A DNA stretch of 64,000 nucleotides from Selenomonadales bacterium (GTDB lineage Bacteria > Bacillota > Negativicutes > Sporomusales > UBA7701): assembly GCA_018434945.1 (NCBI GenBank), contig JAHDOI010000035.1, forward strand, positions 124,001 through 188,000. The letters are read 5' to 3'. Below the pieces are notes generated by a model. The model did not search any database. It was not told where the DNA came from and worked only from the letters and a program-made list of their open reading frames with translations. The position numbers and the translations under genes are program-made. Below, one piece after another: positions 16,792 through 24,793 of this stretch (positions are counted from its first letter, which is position 1; each line of letters opens with the position of its first letter).

Positions 16792-17160
16792 GTGGCCGGC
16801 AATAAAGGGATTCTCGAGCCGAATGCCAAGCGGGAGCTTGATAAGCTCAAGTTGGAAGTGGCCAACGAAACACTTGGCCGTGATATGAACACGGAGATTT
16901 CTGCGAAAAACTACGAGGCGGCTCTGGACAAGAAAAAGTGGGAAGCGGCTGAGGATCTGGGGCTTAAGGACAAGATCGAGGATGAAGGCTGGGAAAATAT
17001 GACGACCGGTGAGGTAGGCAAGATCGGCGGCAAGGTAGGCGGCCGTATCGGCGGACAGATGGTAAAGGAGCTTGTCGCCATGGCCGAATCGCAGATGGCG
17101 CCGGTAGCCGACGAGGCGGTGGACAAGTCAGCGATTTCCGCGGGTTCGGAAGGCGGTTGA
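16792..17160 (+). CDS. Alpha/beta-type small acid-soluble spore protein (divergent)
   Basis: SASPs coat forespore DNA. The 122-residue product has both family blocks: ELDKLKLEVANETLG near the N-terminus and the C-terminal GGQMVKELVAMAE. Between them is an insert with LGLKDKIEDEGWENMTTGE and a Gly-rich GGKVGGRIGG. The GTG at 16792 is chosen because GGAGGAGGTGG lies 5 bases upstream. The in-frame ATG at 16702 has no ribosome site and would add 30 residues unlike any SASP. The 122-residue length is longer than the classical 60-70 residues. It lies divergent from yunB, with the shared terminator downstream. Confidence 0.82.
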   Translation: MAGNKGILEPNAKRELDKLKLEVANETLGRDMNTEISAKNYEAALDKKKWEAAEDLGLKDKIEDEGWENMTTGEVGKIGGKVGGRIGGQMVKELVAMAESQMAPVADEAVDKSAISAGSEGG

Positions 17161-17195
17161 CCAAAAAGGCTAAAATGAGCCGCGGGTCCGCGGTT

Positions 17196-17232
17196 CCAAA
17201 CAAAAAAGCCGTTTCCGGCTTTTTTTGTTTGG
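17196..17232. terminator. Bidirectional terminator between SASP and pxpA
   Basis: CCAAACAAAAAAGCCG-TTTC-CGGCTTTTTTTGTTTGG forms a long stem with an A-run on one side and a T-run on the other, so it serves converging transcription from both sides. Confidence 0.92.
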
Positions 17233-17234
17233 AG

Positions 17235-17996
17235 CTATTGGCCGAAGGCCTTGACGGTTACCCCGTCCTGATCGAGCTTCTCCCTGATCTTTTTTATCAT
17301 AGCGACCGCGCCGGGAGTATCGCCGTGGACGCAGATGGTTTGGGCGTTTATGGGCACTTCCGTGCCGTCGATAGCGGTGACCGAGCCGCTCTTGACCATG
17401 GAGAGCACGCGCGAGGCGACGAGGTCGACATCGTGGATGACCGCCCCCTCCTGTTTCCGGGACACCAGGTTGCCCTGAGCGGTGTAAGCCCGGTCGGCAA
17501 AGGCTTCTTCGACGTATTTTACGCCGGCGTTCTTGGCGCCGGTGACCATGGACGAGTTGGCGAGACAGAGCATGTAGAGGCCGGGATCGACTGCCTTGAT
17601 GGCTTCGGCGATGGCCGTGGCCACGGCTACGTCTTTTTCGGCGACATTATATAAGGCGCCATGTACTTTGACGTGCTGCATTTTGACGCCCTCGGCGAGG
17701 CAGAACGCCCAGAGCGCGCCGATCTGGTAGGTGACGTCGGCTTTTATCTCTTCGAGGGAGGCGGCCATCACCCGGCGACCGAAGCCGACAAGGTCGGGAA
17801 ACGAGGGGTGGGCGCCCACGGCTACTCCGTATTTCTTGGCCAGTTTAACGGTTTTCATCATGTTGACCGGGTCGGAGGCGTGGAAGCCGCAGGCGACGTT
17901 GATGGAGGTGACGTGCGGCATGGCATCCTGGTCGAAGCCCAGGGTGTAGACGCCGTAACTTTCTCCCATGTCGCAGTTGAGGTCGATCCTTTTCAT
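17235..17996 (-). CDS. pxpA: 5-oxoprolinase subunit PxpA (LamB/YcsF family)
   Basis: PxpA, with PxpB and PxpC, hydrolyses 5-oxoproline (pyroglutamate) to glutamate using ATP. The 253-residue protein shows the family start IDLNCDMGESYG, then NVACGFHASDP, GAHPSFPDLVGFGRR, VKVHGALYN and CVHGDTPGAV. Length is normal. It lies 4 bases after pxpC, as the last gene of pxpB-pxpC-pxpA. Confidence 0.95.
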   Translation of the reverse strand: MKRIDLNCDMGESYGVYTLGFDQDAMPHVTSINVACGFHASDPVNMMKTVKLAKKYGVAVGAHPSFPDLVGFGRRVMAASLEEIKADVTYQIGALWAFCLAEGVKMQHVKVHGALYNVAEKDVAVATAIAEAIKAVDPGLYMLCLANSSMVTGAKNAGVKYVEEAFADRAYTAQGNLVSRKQEGAVIHDVDLVASRVLSMVKSGSVTAIDGTEVPINAQTICVHGDTPGAVAMIKKIREKLDQDGVTVKAFGQ

Positions 17997-18000
17997 CGAG

Positions 18001-19029
18001 TCATTCCTCCCGTATTTCGATGGAATAGTTTTGCCCGTTGACAGTCAGGGTAAACCGTCGGGGGGGATACTGTTCGCGACCGAGGGCCGAGGCGCGCCAT
18101 GCGGCCGCCGCCTCGTATAATGCCCGCTCACGCCCGAAGGCGTCAACCGCCTCCTCGTCGGAGCATTGGCTGAGACGGATGGTGTCGCCGGGTTTGGCCT
18201 GCGCCAGCAGGGCGAGGTCAGGGCCGATGACGGTGCCGATCTTGGTATAGCCGCCGGTTGTCTGGCGGTCTGCCATCATGATGATGGGCATACCGTGCCC
18301 GGGCACCTGGATCGCTCCCTGGGGCAGGGCGTCGGATACAATGTCCGCTTTGCCGCCGTGTTCAATTTTGGGGCCTTCGAGACGGTAGCCCATCCGGTCG
18401 GCTTCGTCGGTGACGGTGTATGTTGAAGCAAACAGGGTCGCAAGTCCAGCGGCGGTGAAATGATCGTCCTGGGGACCGGGAAGGACGCGCAAGGTTATTT
18501 CGTCCCCCGCGCCGGCGGGCCGGTATGCGTCCGGCAGAAGCAGCGGCCGGTTGTCGGCCGTGTCGCTCCGGCCGATGGCGAGGGTGTCACCGATTTTGAG
18601 TTTCCGGCCTTCCAAGCCGCCCACCGCCGCCCTGGTGTAGGTGGATCTGCTGCCCAGAACGACCGGGACGTCGATGCCGCCGCTGACGGCAAGGTAGGTC
18701 CGGCAGCCGCGGACAGCGTAGCCGCAGGCGAGGGTGCTGCCGGCGGCCACCGGGAAGGCCGACCAGGTGTCGACCGGCCTGCCGTCAAGGGTCGGTCGCA
18801 TATCGGCGCCGCAGATGGCGATATAGGTGTCGGTGGCGAATTTGATTGTATCGCCGGTCACGGTCATCTCCAGGCAGGCCGCTCCCGGCGGATTGCCGGC
18901 GAGGATGTTGGCGATGTTGTAGGCATAGCGGTCCATCGCGCCGGCCACCGGCATGCCGTAAGCCTGAAAGCCCCAGCGACCGCCGTCCTGGACGGTGGTG
19001 AACAATCCGGCTGTAACGATGCTGATCAA
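18001..19029 (-). CDS. pxpC: 5-oxoprolinase subunit PxpC (biotin-dependent carboxyltransferase/KipA family)
   Basis: A 342-residue PxpC/KipA-family protein with the start FTTVQDGGRWGFQAYGMPVAG, AGNPPGAACLEMT, GGIDVPVVLGSRSTYTRAAVGG and a C-terminal GHGMPIIMMADRQTTGGY-IG block typical of the family. In older annotation it is called allophanate hydrolase subunit 2 or KipA. It overlaps pxpB by four bases (ATGA) and precedes pxpA by 4. Confidence 0.94.
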   Translation of the reverse strand: MISIVTAGLFTTVQDGGRWGFQAYGMPVAGAMDRYAYNIANILAGNPPGAACLEMTVTGDTIKFATDTYIAICGADMRPTLDGRPVDTWSAFPVAAGSTLACGYAVRGCRTYLAVSGGIDVPVVLGSRSTYTRAAVGGLEGRKLKIGDTLAIGRSDTADNRPLLLPDAYRPAGAGDEITLRVLPGPQDDHFTAAGLATLFASTYTVTDEADRMGYRLEGPKIEHGGKADIVSDALPQGAIQVPGHGMPIIMMADRQTTGGYTKIGTVIGPDLALLAQAKPGDTIRLSQCSDEEAVDAFGRERALYEAAAAWRASALGREQYPPRRFTLTVNGQNYSIEIREE

Positions 19030-19775
19030 TGCTTGTCACCGCCTTTGTCAGGCGCGCTCCGGATTACCGGCTGGTAGCGGCCGGCCGCGACTTGTTCGCC
19101 GATGGCGCCGTAGTCGGCGACGGAGACGGCCGTGAACTGGAGATAGTCGCCGGCGGCAAAGAGGAACGGGTCTGCGGCGCCGGGGTCGAAGAGTCTTACG
19201 GGTGTGCGGCCGATTATCCGCCAGCCGCCGGGGCTGGCGACCGGGTATATTCCCGTCTGGGTGCCGGCAATGCCAACGGAGCCTCCGGGTATGACCGTAC
19301 GCGGCTGCTCGAGGCGCGGAGCGGCGATACGTTCCGACATGCCGCCGAGATAAGGGAATCCCGGGGTGAAGCCGAGCATGTACACCAGGTAGGGCACTGA
19401 GGTGTGGATGGCGACAACTTCATCAGGCGACAGGCCGGTGTGGCCGGCGACAAATTCGAGGTCTGGGCCATATTCGCCGCCGTAGGCTACGGGGATCTCT
19501 ATCACTCTGGCGAATGTGCTCGCCTGTCCGGATTCGGCGCCCGCGACAAGCGACCTGACGTTCTCGATTAGCTGTCTGCGGGAAATCGTCAGCGGATCGA
19601 AATAGATGAGCAGCGAGCGATAGGTCGGCACCACTTCGCGGATACCGGGGATGCCGGCGGCGCGGATGAGCGCCCCGGTACTGTGGACGCGGCGATTGAT
19701 TTCGGGGTCGATGCTGGTGCCGAATTCGGCCACCAAGCCCTGTTCGCCGGCGTTCAGAAATCGCATTCCGTCCAT
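19026..19775 (-). CDS. pxpB: 5-oxoprolinase subunit PxpB (KipI family)
   Basis: A 249-residue PxpB/KipI-family protein: FLNAGEQGLVAEFG, YRSLLIYFDPL, FTPGFPYLGGM and GGSVGIAGTQTGIYPVASPGG are the expected blocks. The ATG at 19775 has CAGGAG 7 bases upstream. A longer reading to 19877 would cross the tyrS terminator and is rejected. KipI of B. subtilis also inhibits the sporulation kinase KinA, so a second role is conceivable but unsupported here. It is the first gene of the pxp operon. Confidence 0.93.
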   Translation of the reverse strand: MDGMRFLNAGEQGLVAEFGTSIDPEINRRVHSTGALIRAAGIPGIREVVPTYRSLLIYFDPLTISRRQLIENVRSLVAGAESGQASTFARVIEIPVAYGGEYGPDLEFVAGHTGLSPDEVVAIHTSVPYLVYMLGFTPGFPYLGGMSERIAAPRLEQPRTVIPGGSVGIAGTQTGIYPVASPGGWRIIGRTPVRLFDPGAADPFLFAAGDYLQFTAVSVADYGAIGEQVAAGRYQPVIRSAPDKGGDKH

Positions 19776-19855
19776 GAATACACTCCTGTTTCCGTATATG
19801 CTGGTAATTATTTTTCCCTGTTTGCGGCGGCAATTCCTGCCCGGATGGGTAAAAG

Positions 19856-19880
19856 AAAAACGGACCTTGCGGTCCATTTT
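19856..19880 (-). terminator. Terminator after tyrS
   Basis: Minus strand AAAATGGACC-GCAA-GGTCCGTTTTTCTTTT: a stem with GNRA-type loop and T-rich tail directly past tyrS. Confidence 0.85.
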
Positions 19881-19884
19881 CCTG

Positions 19885-21105
19885 TCATTCGATTATAATT
19901 CTGTGGTAGGTCTTTTTGCCTTTGCGCAGCAGCAGGCTGTTGTCCTTGAAGGCGGCTAGGTCGAGAATGAGGTTGGGGTCTTCGACTTTATCGTCCCCGA
20001 TATACAGTCCCCCGCCGGCGATCAGTCGCCGCCCTTCGCCGAGCGATGCGGCCAGGCCGGTGGCGGGGAGGATTTCGATCAGGCGCTTGTTGCTGATGTC
20101 GGCGGCGGAAAGAACGGTTGTCGGGACGTTATCCAGCGAACCGCCGCCGGCAAAAAGGGCTTCGGCCGCCTGCCGGGCCTTTTCGGCTTCATCTTCGCCG
20201 TGGATGAGTTTGGTCACTTCGTAGGCGAGGGTCTTTTTGGCGGTGTTGATTTCGCTGTCTTTCAGTGCTCCCAGGCGGCGCACCTCCTCCATCGGCAAAA
20301 AGGTGAGGAGGGCTAGGCATTTGGCGACATCGGCGTCGTCGATGTTGCGCCAGTACTGGTAGAAGTCGTAGGGCGGGGTTTTTTCCGGGTCTAGCCAGAG
20401 AGCGCCTTTTTCGGTTTTACCCATCTTCCGGCCGTCGCTGGTGGTGAGAAGGGTGAAGGTAAGGCCGTAGGCCGGTTTACCCTCTTTGCGGCGGATGAGG
20501 TCGGCACCGGCGATGATGTTGGACCACTGGTCGTCGCCGCCCATCTGCATGATGCAGCCAGTCTGGCGGTTGAGTTCGAGAAAATCGTACGCCTGCATGA
20601 GCATGTAGTTGAATTCAAGGAAGGACAGCCCTTTTTCAAGACGGTTACGGAAGCACTCGGCGGTGAGCATGCGGTTGACCGAGAAGTGGACGCCGATGTC
20701 GCGGAGGAACTCGACGTAGTTTAGTTTGAGCAGCCAGTCGGCGTTGTTGAGCATGAGAGCGCGCCCGTCGGAAAAGTCGAGGAAGCGCTGCATCTGTTTT
20801 TTGAACAGCTCGCCGTTGGCGTCGATTTCTTCCCTGGTCATCATTTTGCGCATATCGGTCTTGCCGCTGGGATCGCCGACCATGGTGGTTCCGCCGCCGA
20901 TGAGGCAGATGGGGCGGTGGCCGGCCCTCTGCATGTGCGCCATAACCATCATGCCGAGGAAATGACCCACATGAAGGCTGTCGGCAGTGGGGTCGAAGCC
21001 GATGTAGAATGTGATTTTTTCTTTGGCCAGCAGTTCACGTACTTCTTCTTCGTGGGTCACTTGTTGGATAAAACCGCGTTCGTTTAGCACTTCGTAAACT
21101 GACAT
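19885..21105 (-). CDS. tyrS: Tyrosyl-tRNA synthetase
   Basis: Class I synthetase charging tRNA-Tyr. The 406-residue protein has the HIGH-like motif HVGH (about residue 46, in [13 protein letters not shown]), the Tyr-pocket region YMLMQAYDF, the KMSKS-like KMGKT (about 236) and a C-terminal S4 RNA-binding domain ([10 protein letters not shown], then [12 protein letters not shown]). The ATG at 21105 gives the standard start [18 protein letters not shown] lies 11 bases upstream, a little far. No T-box consensus (GGTGG-ACCGCG) is seen upstream, unlike thrS and pheS here. It is divergent from the PBP gene. Confidence 0.96.
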   Translation of the reverse strand: MSVYEVLNERGFIQQVTHEEEVRELLAKEKITFYIGFDPTADSLHVGHFLGMMVMAHMQRAGHRPICLIGGGTTMVGDPSGKTDMRKMMTREEIDANGELFKKQMQRFLDFSDGRALMLNNADWLLKLNYVEFLRDIGVHFSVNRMLTAECFRNRLEKGLSFLEFNYMLMQAYDFLELNRQTGCIMQMGGDDQWSNIIAGADLIRRKEGKPAYGLTFTLLTTSDGRKMGKTEKGALWLDPEKTPPYDFYQYWRNIDDADVAKCLALLTFLPMEEVRRLGALKDSEINTAKKTLAYEVTKLIHGEDEAEKARQAAEALFAGGGSLDNVPTTVLSAADISNKRLIEILPATGLAASLGEGRRLIAGGGLYIGDDKVEDPNLILDLAAFKDNSLLLRKGKKTYHRIIIE

Positions 21106-21303
21106 CTGGTTAACATCCCTCCATCGGTTTAGGTGGAACATGCGTCAGGACGGCGATTATCAATCTTTTCGCCCGCTTTCGCGCAGGATTTCCCCTGCTT
21201 CGCGTGTAATTATAATGAATTGTGCCGATGTCATTTTGCCTTATTTTGGGATTCTTCAAGGCGCATTATAGCATATTAACCGCGAAATTGCAAACGCGCC
21301 GGG

Positions 21304-21333
21304 TCTGGACTCGTTTGACGATTATGGTATAAT
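21304..21333 (+). promoter_or_regulatory. Extended -10 promoter of the class A PBP gene
   Basis: TGGTATAAT (21325-21333) is an extended -10 element. The -35 region near 21304-21310 is weak. It lies about 31 bases before the start codon. Confidence 0.55.
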
Positions 21334-21364
21334 AGTTAGGAAATCGCCGGATAAGGAGGTCGCC

Positions 21365-23494
21365 ATGAGCACCGATTCCAGCAAGAACAACGGGAACGGC
21401 CGCCGCTCTAAAGGCAGGTGGCTGACTGTCGCCGCAATTGCCATTATTGTGTTTATTGTCATGATCACCGGCGCCGGTCTCGGTTTCTTGACAGCCAGCA
21501 TCCACACCATGCCCAGCCTGAAAGGCGAGATCCGTCCGGCCGCCTCTTCGCAGATTTTCGATATCAACGGCAAACTGATAACCACCATCCATTCGGTGGA
21601 AAACCGGTTGCCTGTGGCGCTTAACAAGGTGCCCAAGGATCTGCAGAATGCGTTCGTGGCTACCGAAGACGCCCGCTTTTATAAGCATATCGGTGTCGAC
21701 CCCCGAGCCATCCTCAGGGCTATTTTTGCCAATGTCGCCGGCGGCGGTGTTTCGGAGGGGGCAAGCACAATCACCCAGCAGCTCGCCCGAAACGCGCTCC
21801 TCTCCCAGGAGCAGACGCTGAAGCGCAAGATCCAGGAAGCTGTGCTGGCGATCCAGATTGAACGTCAGTATACAAAGCAGGAGATACTTGAGCTGTACCT
21901 CAATCAGATTTATTTCGGTCAGGGCGCTTATGGCGTTCAGGCGGCGGCCTGGGTTTATTTCGGCAAAAATGTGGAAAACCTCAATTTGGCCGAATGCGCC
22001 TTATTGGCCGGTATCCCCAAAAGCCCCAACTATTTTTCGCCGCTTAACAATCTCAAGGCTGCCAAAGAGCGCCAGGGTGTCGTTCTCGACCAAATGGTCA
22101 AGTACGAGTTTATTTCCCAGGATACAGCCAATAAAGCCAAGTCCGTCGAACTGAAGCTTACGTCCCGTTCGCCGGGGAGCGGCGGCGAAGCCTCGTATTT
22201 TGTCGATTATGTGACTCAGCAGCTTATTGACAAGTATGGCGCGGACGCCGTATACAAGGACGGCCTGAAGGTATATACTTCTCTCGATCTGAACATGCAG
22301 CGCGCGGCAGAAAAAGCGATGGGCAAACTGCCGACATACCGCACCGACGCTAAGGGCATTAAGCAGCCTCAGGGCGCACTGGTATCCATCGATCCGCATA
22401 ACGGCCATATCAAGGCGATGGTCGGCGGCCGCGGCACCGACCAGTTTAACCGCGCGGTGCTTGCTGAAAGGCAACCAGGTTCTGCTTTCAAACCGTTCGT
22501 TTATTTGGCGGCGATTGAAAGCGGTATGACGCCGGCAACCATTGTCGAGGATAAACCCGTTACTTTCGGCAACTATTCTCCTACTAACTACGATCATAAG
22601 TTCCGCGGCCGGGTAACGCTAAGGACAGCACTGGAGCAATCGCTCAACGTCATCGCTGTCAAACTCGCCAAACAGGTCGGCCCCGAAAAGCCGCTCTACT
22701 ACGCTCAGCAGATGGGGATTTCGACGTTGGTTACCCGGGGCTCGGTGAATGATGTCAACCTGGCTATGGCCCTCGGTGGTCTGTCGCGTGGAGTTACGCC
22801 TCTGGAACTCGCCGGCGCTTACGGCGTACTGGCCAACGGCGGCGTAAGGGTTGAGCCGACATCCATTCTCAGGGTCGTGGACAGGGTCGGCAAGGTGCTG
22901 GAGCAGCACCAGCCGCAGGCGAAGGCGGTTATTAACGAACGAAGCGCCTATATTCTGACCGACATGATGCGCGGCGTCATAACCCGCGGCACCGGCGGAG
23001 GCGCCAATATCGGCCGGCCGGCCGCCGGCAAGACCGGGACGACTAGCGATTACAAGGACGCCTGGTTCGTAGGATTCACCCCCGACCTCGTGACAGCCGT
23101 ATGGATGGGTTTCGATACTCCGGAGTATCTTAACGGCATTACCGGCGGCGATATACCGGCAACTATCTGGCATGACTTCATGACAGCGGCTGTCGCCAAG
23201 TTGCCTGCAAAGGATTTTACGCGGCCGAGCGGGATCGTTTCCGCACCGGTTTCGCCCAAGGACGGCAGTTTGGCAGATCCTAAGAGCAAGGATGTCCATA
23301 ACGAGATATTCATCGAGGGCACCCAGCCGAAACCCGGGAAAGCACCCGCCGAGGATAAGAACGGTAATAAGCCCGCTCCGGCGGACGGAGGACGGACGCT
23401 CCCCCCTCCACCGACGGCTACGAAACCCTCCGACCCCTCCCCTCCCGTCCAGCCGGCGGCACCGACGAAGCCCGAACCGCCGAAGAAGAATTAG
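21365..23494 (+). CDS. Class A penicillin-binding protein (bifunctional PBP1a-type)
   Basis: A membrane-anchored peptidoglycan synthase that polymerises glycan and cross-links peptides. The 709-residue protein has a cytoplasmic basic tail, one TM helix (about 19-42), a GT51 glycosyltransferase domain with ATEDARFYKHIGVDP and GASTITQQLARN, then a transpeptidase domain with SAFK (active Ser about 376), SLN (about 424) and KTG (about 555, AGKTGTTSDYKDAWF). The last 90 residues are Pro/Lys-rich and low in complexity. ATG at 21365 follows AAGGAGGTCGCC. It is monocistronic, with its own promoter and terminator. Confidence 0.96.
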   Translation: MSTDSSKNNGNGRRSKGRWLTVAAIAIIVFIVMITGAGLGFLTASIHTMPSLKGEIRPAASSQIFDINGKLITTIHSVENRLPVALNKVPKDLQNAFVATEDARFYKHIGVDPRAILRAIFANVAGGGVSEGASTITQQLARNALLSQEQTLKRKIQEAVLAIQIERQYTKQEILELYLNQIYFGQGAYGVQAAAWVYFGKNVENLNLAECALLAGIPKSPNYFSPLNNLKAAKERQGVVLDQMVKYEFISQDTANKAKSVELKLTSRSPGSGGEASYFVDYVTQQLIDKYGADAVYKDGLKVYTSLDLNMQRAAEKAMGKLPTYRTDAKGIKQPQGALVSIDPHNGHIKAMVGGRGTDQFNRAVLAERQPGSAFKPFVYLAAIESGMTPATIVEDKPVTFGNYSPTNYDHKFRGRVTLRTALEQSLNVIAVKLAKQVGPEKPLYYAQQMGISTLVTRGSVNDVNLAMALGGLSRGVTPLELAGAYGVLANGGVRVEPTSILRVVDRVGKVLEQHQPQAKAVINERSAYILTDMMRGVITRGTGGGANIGRPAAGKTGTTSDYKDAWFVGFTPDLVTAVWMGFDTPEYLNGITGGDIPATIWHDFMTAAVAKLPAKDFTRPSGIVSAPVSPKDGSLADPKSKDVHNEIFIEGTQPKPGKAPAEDKNGNKPAPADGGRTLPPPPTATKPSDPSPPVQPAAPTKPEPPKKN

Positions 23495-23504
23495 CAAGCA
23501 AAAA

Positions 23505-23531
23505 CACGCGCACATCGCGCGTGTTTTTTTT
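23505..23531 (+). terminator. Terminator after the PBP gene
   Basis: CACGCGC-ACATC-GCGCGTG followed by eight T residues, 10 bases past the stop. Confidence 0.93.
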
Positions 23532-23591
23532 GCCGTCGGCCGCATATAGATTATTAAACCCGCCTGTCGGCCTTGGTACGACCCAAACGAT

Positions 23592-23618
23592 AGGAACACG
23601 CACCGGCGGCGTGTTCCT
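23592..23618 (-). terminator. Hairpin after tiny gene 1 (copy 1 of three)
   Basis: AGGAACACGC-N7-GCGTGTTCCT, 15 bases beyond the tiny-gene stop. The same GGAACACGC/GCGTGTTCC arms recur after tiny genes 2 and 3 with different loops. The T-tail is poor, so it may stabilise the mRNA rather than terminate. Confidence 0.65.
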
Positions 23619-23633
23619 GTGGTAAGTACGATG

Positions 23634-23747
23634 TTAGATGGTGTCGGTGAAATCATCCTCTAAGAAGAACAGGAGCAGGATGATGATGATGATGATCACC
23701 ACGACTCCACTGCCACCGCCGCAGCCGCCGAAAAATCCGCGACCCAT
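23634..23747 (-). CDS. Tiny Gly-rich/hydrophobic membrane protein, paralog 1
   Basis: A 37-residue protein. The order is: MGRGFFGGCGGGSG, a 15-residue hydrophobic stretch of three Val, six Ile, three Leu and two Phe plus Leu, then an acidic tail EDDFTDTI. AGGAGGAG lies about 6 bases before the ATG. It is the first of three tandem paralogs (23634, 23894, 24155), all with the same layout and a Cys in the Gly-rich part. Composition resembles the YjcZ-type small spore proteins, but no homology is claimed. An upstream sigma-K-like promoter (23802-23829) suggests mother-cell expression. Single-pass membrane insertion is likely. Confidence 0.8.
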   Translation of the reverse strand: MGRGFFGGCGGGSGVVVIIIIIILLLFFLEDDFTDTI

Positions 23748-23801
23748 TCAAACTCCTCCTTCCTCGTCTACTGTCTGGTTAATATGGAATCTCTTTTAGT
23801 C

Positions 23802-23829
23802 TAATATATGGCGTTTGGCAGACATCGGT
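23802..23829 (-). promoter_or_regulatory. Sigma-K-like promoter of tiny gene 1
   Basis: Minus-strand GGTGACC, with ACC at 23829-23827, exactly 16 bases, then CATATATTA (23810-23802). This fits the AC-N16-CATANNNTA pattern of mother-cell sigma-K promoters. Confidence 0.65.
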
Positions 23830-23849
23830 CACCCTGCCGCGAAAATTTA

Positions 23850-23872
23850 GGAACACGCCGGATGCGTGTTCC
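23850..23872 (-). terminator. Hairpin after tiny gene 2 (copy 2 of three)
   Basis: GGAACACGC-CGGAT-GCGTGTTCC, 9-bp stem and 5-base loop, 21 bases past the stop of tiny gene 2. Same arms as copies at 23592 and 24111. Confidence 0.65.
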
Positions 23873-23893
23873 CGTATGGGGCAACTATTTCGG

Positions 23894-24004
23894 TTAGATG
23901 GTGCCGGTTACGTCATCCTCGAAGAAGAACAGGAGCAGGATGATTATGATGATTATAACCACAATCGATCCGCTGCCGCCGCAGCCGCCAAAGTTACGAC
24001 CCAT
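23894..24004 (-). CDS. Tiny Gly-rich/hydrophobic membrane protein, paralog 2
   Basis: A 36-residue protein: MGRNFGGCGGSGS, then a hydrophobic run of Ile, two Val, six Ile, three Leu and three Phe, then EDDVTGTI. It differs from paralog 1 mainly in the Gly-rich part. The six Ile are encoded by mixed ATC/ATA codons, not a simple repeat, so the run length is probably selected at the protein level. GGAGGGAGG precedes the ATG by about 7 bases. It has its own sigma-K-like promoter (24062-24089) and its own hairpin downstream, so it is a self-contained unit. Confidence 0.8.
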   Translation of the reverse strand: MGRNFGGCGGSGSIVVIIIIIILLLFFFEDDVTGTI

Positions 24005-24061
24005 GTTCAGTCCTCCCTCCTAGTAATCGGGTCAGGTCCATTTATCGTGGTCCCTTCAATT

Positions 24062-24089
24062 TAGTATATGGATTTGACCCAATGGCGGT
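24062..24089 (-). promoter_or_regulatory. Sigma-K-like promoter of tiny gene 2
   Basis: Minus-strand GGTAACC, with ACC at 24089-24087, 16 bases, then CATATACTA (24070-24062). Same spacing as the neighbouring units. Confidence 0.65.
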
Positions 24090-24110
24090 TACCGACGCGG
24101 CAAAATATTA

Positions 24111-24133
24111 GGAACACGCTGGCAGCGTGTTCC
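24111..24133 (-). terminator. Hairpin after tiny gene 3 (copy 3 of three)
   Basis: GGAACACGC-TGGCA-GCGTGTTCC, 9-bp stem, 21 bases past the stop of tiny gene 3. Same arms as the other two copies. Confidence 0.65.
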
Positions 24134-24154
24134 TTGAGCGGTAAGTATGGTGTT

Positions 24155-24259
24155 TTAGATGCTGACGCTTTCGTCCTCGAAGAAGAACAGAAGCAGGATG
24201 ATGATAATGATGATCACTACAAATGATCCGTTCCCGCCGCCGCAAAAACCTCTAGCCAT
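24155..24259 (-). CDS. Tiny Gly-rich/hydrophobic membrane protein, paralog 3
   Basis: A 34-residue protein: MARGFCGGGNGSF, then two Val, six Ile, three Leu and three Phe, then EDESVSI. The Cys has moved to residue 6, but the six-Ile/three-Leu/Phe core and the following Glu-Asp are kept. A GGGGGAAAG ribosome site lies about 5 bases before the ATG. Its sigma-K-like promoter is at 24349-24376. The three genes look like recent tandem duplications that have since diverged in their ends. Confidence 0.78.
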   Translation of the reverse strand: MARGFCGGGNGSFVVIIIIIILLLFFFEDESVSI

Positions 24260-24348
24260 TCGTTCTTTCCCCCTTAGTATGTCGTTATTAAGGGCGGTGC
24301 CAAGGAGTGTATGGTCAGCACCTTCAGGTACCGCCCGCCCTTCTACTT

Positions 24349-24376
24349 CAATATATGGCTGTGTATTCTAAAGTGT
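24349..24376 (-). promoter_or_regulatory. Sigma-K-like promoter of tiny gene 3
   Basis: Minus-strand GGTAACA, with ACA at 24376-24374, 16 bases, then CATATATTG (24357-24349). It lies about 90 bases upstream of the start codon. Confidence 0.6.
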
Positions 24377-24392
24377 TACCCGCGTTATGAAT

Positions 24393-24731
24393 TTAACTGC
24401 CGCCAGGCTTGACCAGCCGCCTTATTTGCCGGGGGGCTTCCGCCGCCGTTTTGAGGGATTGGGTGGCGCTGGTGAGTACTCCGGTTATGTTCCGAAGGGT
24501 ATCGATCGACGAGGTCATCGTGTCGATCCTCCGGTCCATCGAAACGTTGTTCTGGGTCAGTGCCAGCAGCACGACCATGCATTGATAGCCGAAGTCAGGG
24601 TTGCTGACTATCCTCTTGAACATTCTAAGAGGGCTGTTCTTCGTGACGGGTTTTGCCAGTTTCACGTCACCGTCCCCGCCACCGTGCGAAGGCTGCTCCG
24701 CTCTTCGTTTATCTTTTCGCTGGTTGCGCAT
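24393..24731 (-). CDS. Hypothetical 112-aa protein, sporulation-type promoter
   Basis: Not recognised. The 112-residue product has a basic, Gly-containing N-terminus (residues 1-35), a moderately hydrophobic segment (FGYQCMVVLLALTQ, about 47-60), then a predicted amphipathic helix rich in Ser/Thr/Asn and a basic C-terminus. GGGAGGAG lies 8 bases before the ATG. The promoter at 24766-24793 has the same ACC-N16-CATATATTA form as the three tiny genes, so it is probably expressed with them in the mother cell. It may be a spore-coat or cortex-associated protein; this rests on the promoter only. Confidence 0.65.
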   Translation of the reverse strand: MRNQRKDKRRAEQPSHGGGDGDVKLAKPVTKNSPLRMFKRIVSNPDFGYQCMVVLLALTQNNVSMDRRIDTMTSSIDTLRNITGVLTSATQSLKTAAEAPRQIRRLVKPGGS

Positions 24732-24765
24732 TTATCGACTCCTCCCGCAGCGTTTTATTCTAGTT

Positions 24766-24793
24766 TAATATATGACGGTCACCTATGAACGGT
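24766..24793 (-). promoter_or_regulatory. Sigma-K-like promoter of the 112-aa gene
   Basis: Minus-strand GGGACC, with ACC at 24793-24791, 16 bases, then CATATATTA (24774-24766). Fourth member of the set. A possible divergent relative (ACG-N17-CATATAG, 24824-24850) precedes the YbaB-like gene. Confidence 0.65.

Noticed and set aside
21106-21300. A T-box leader for tyrS
   Set aside because: No GGTGG-ACCGCG sequence and no terminator/antiterminator pair found upstream of tyrS.
23592-24133. Three GGAACACGC hairpins considered as a CRISPR or repeat array
   Set aside because: Spacing is about 260 bases, each follows a gene, and the intervals are coding; they are gene-end hairpins.
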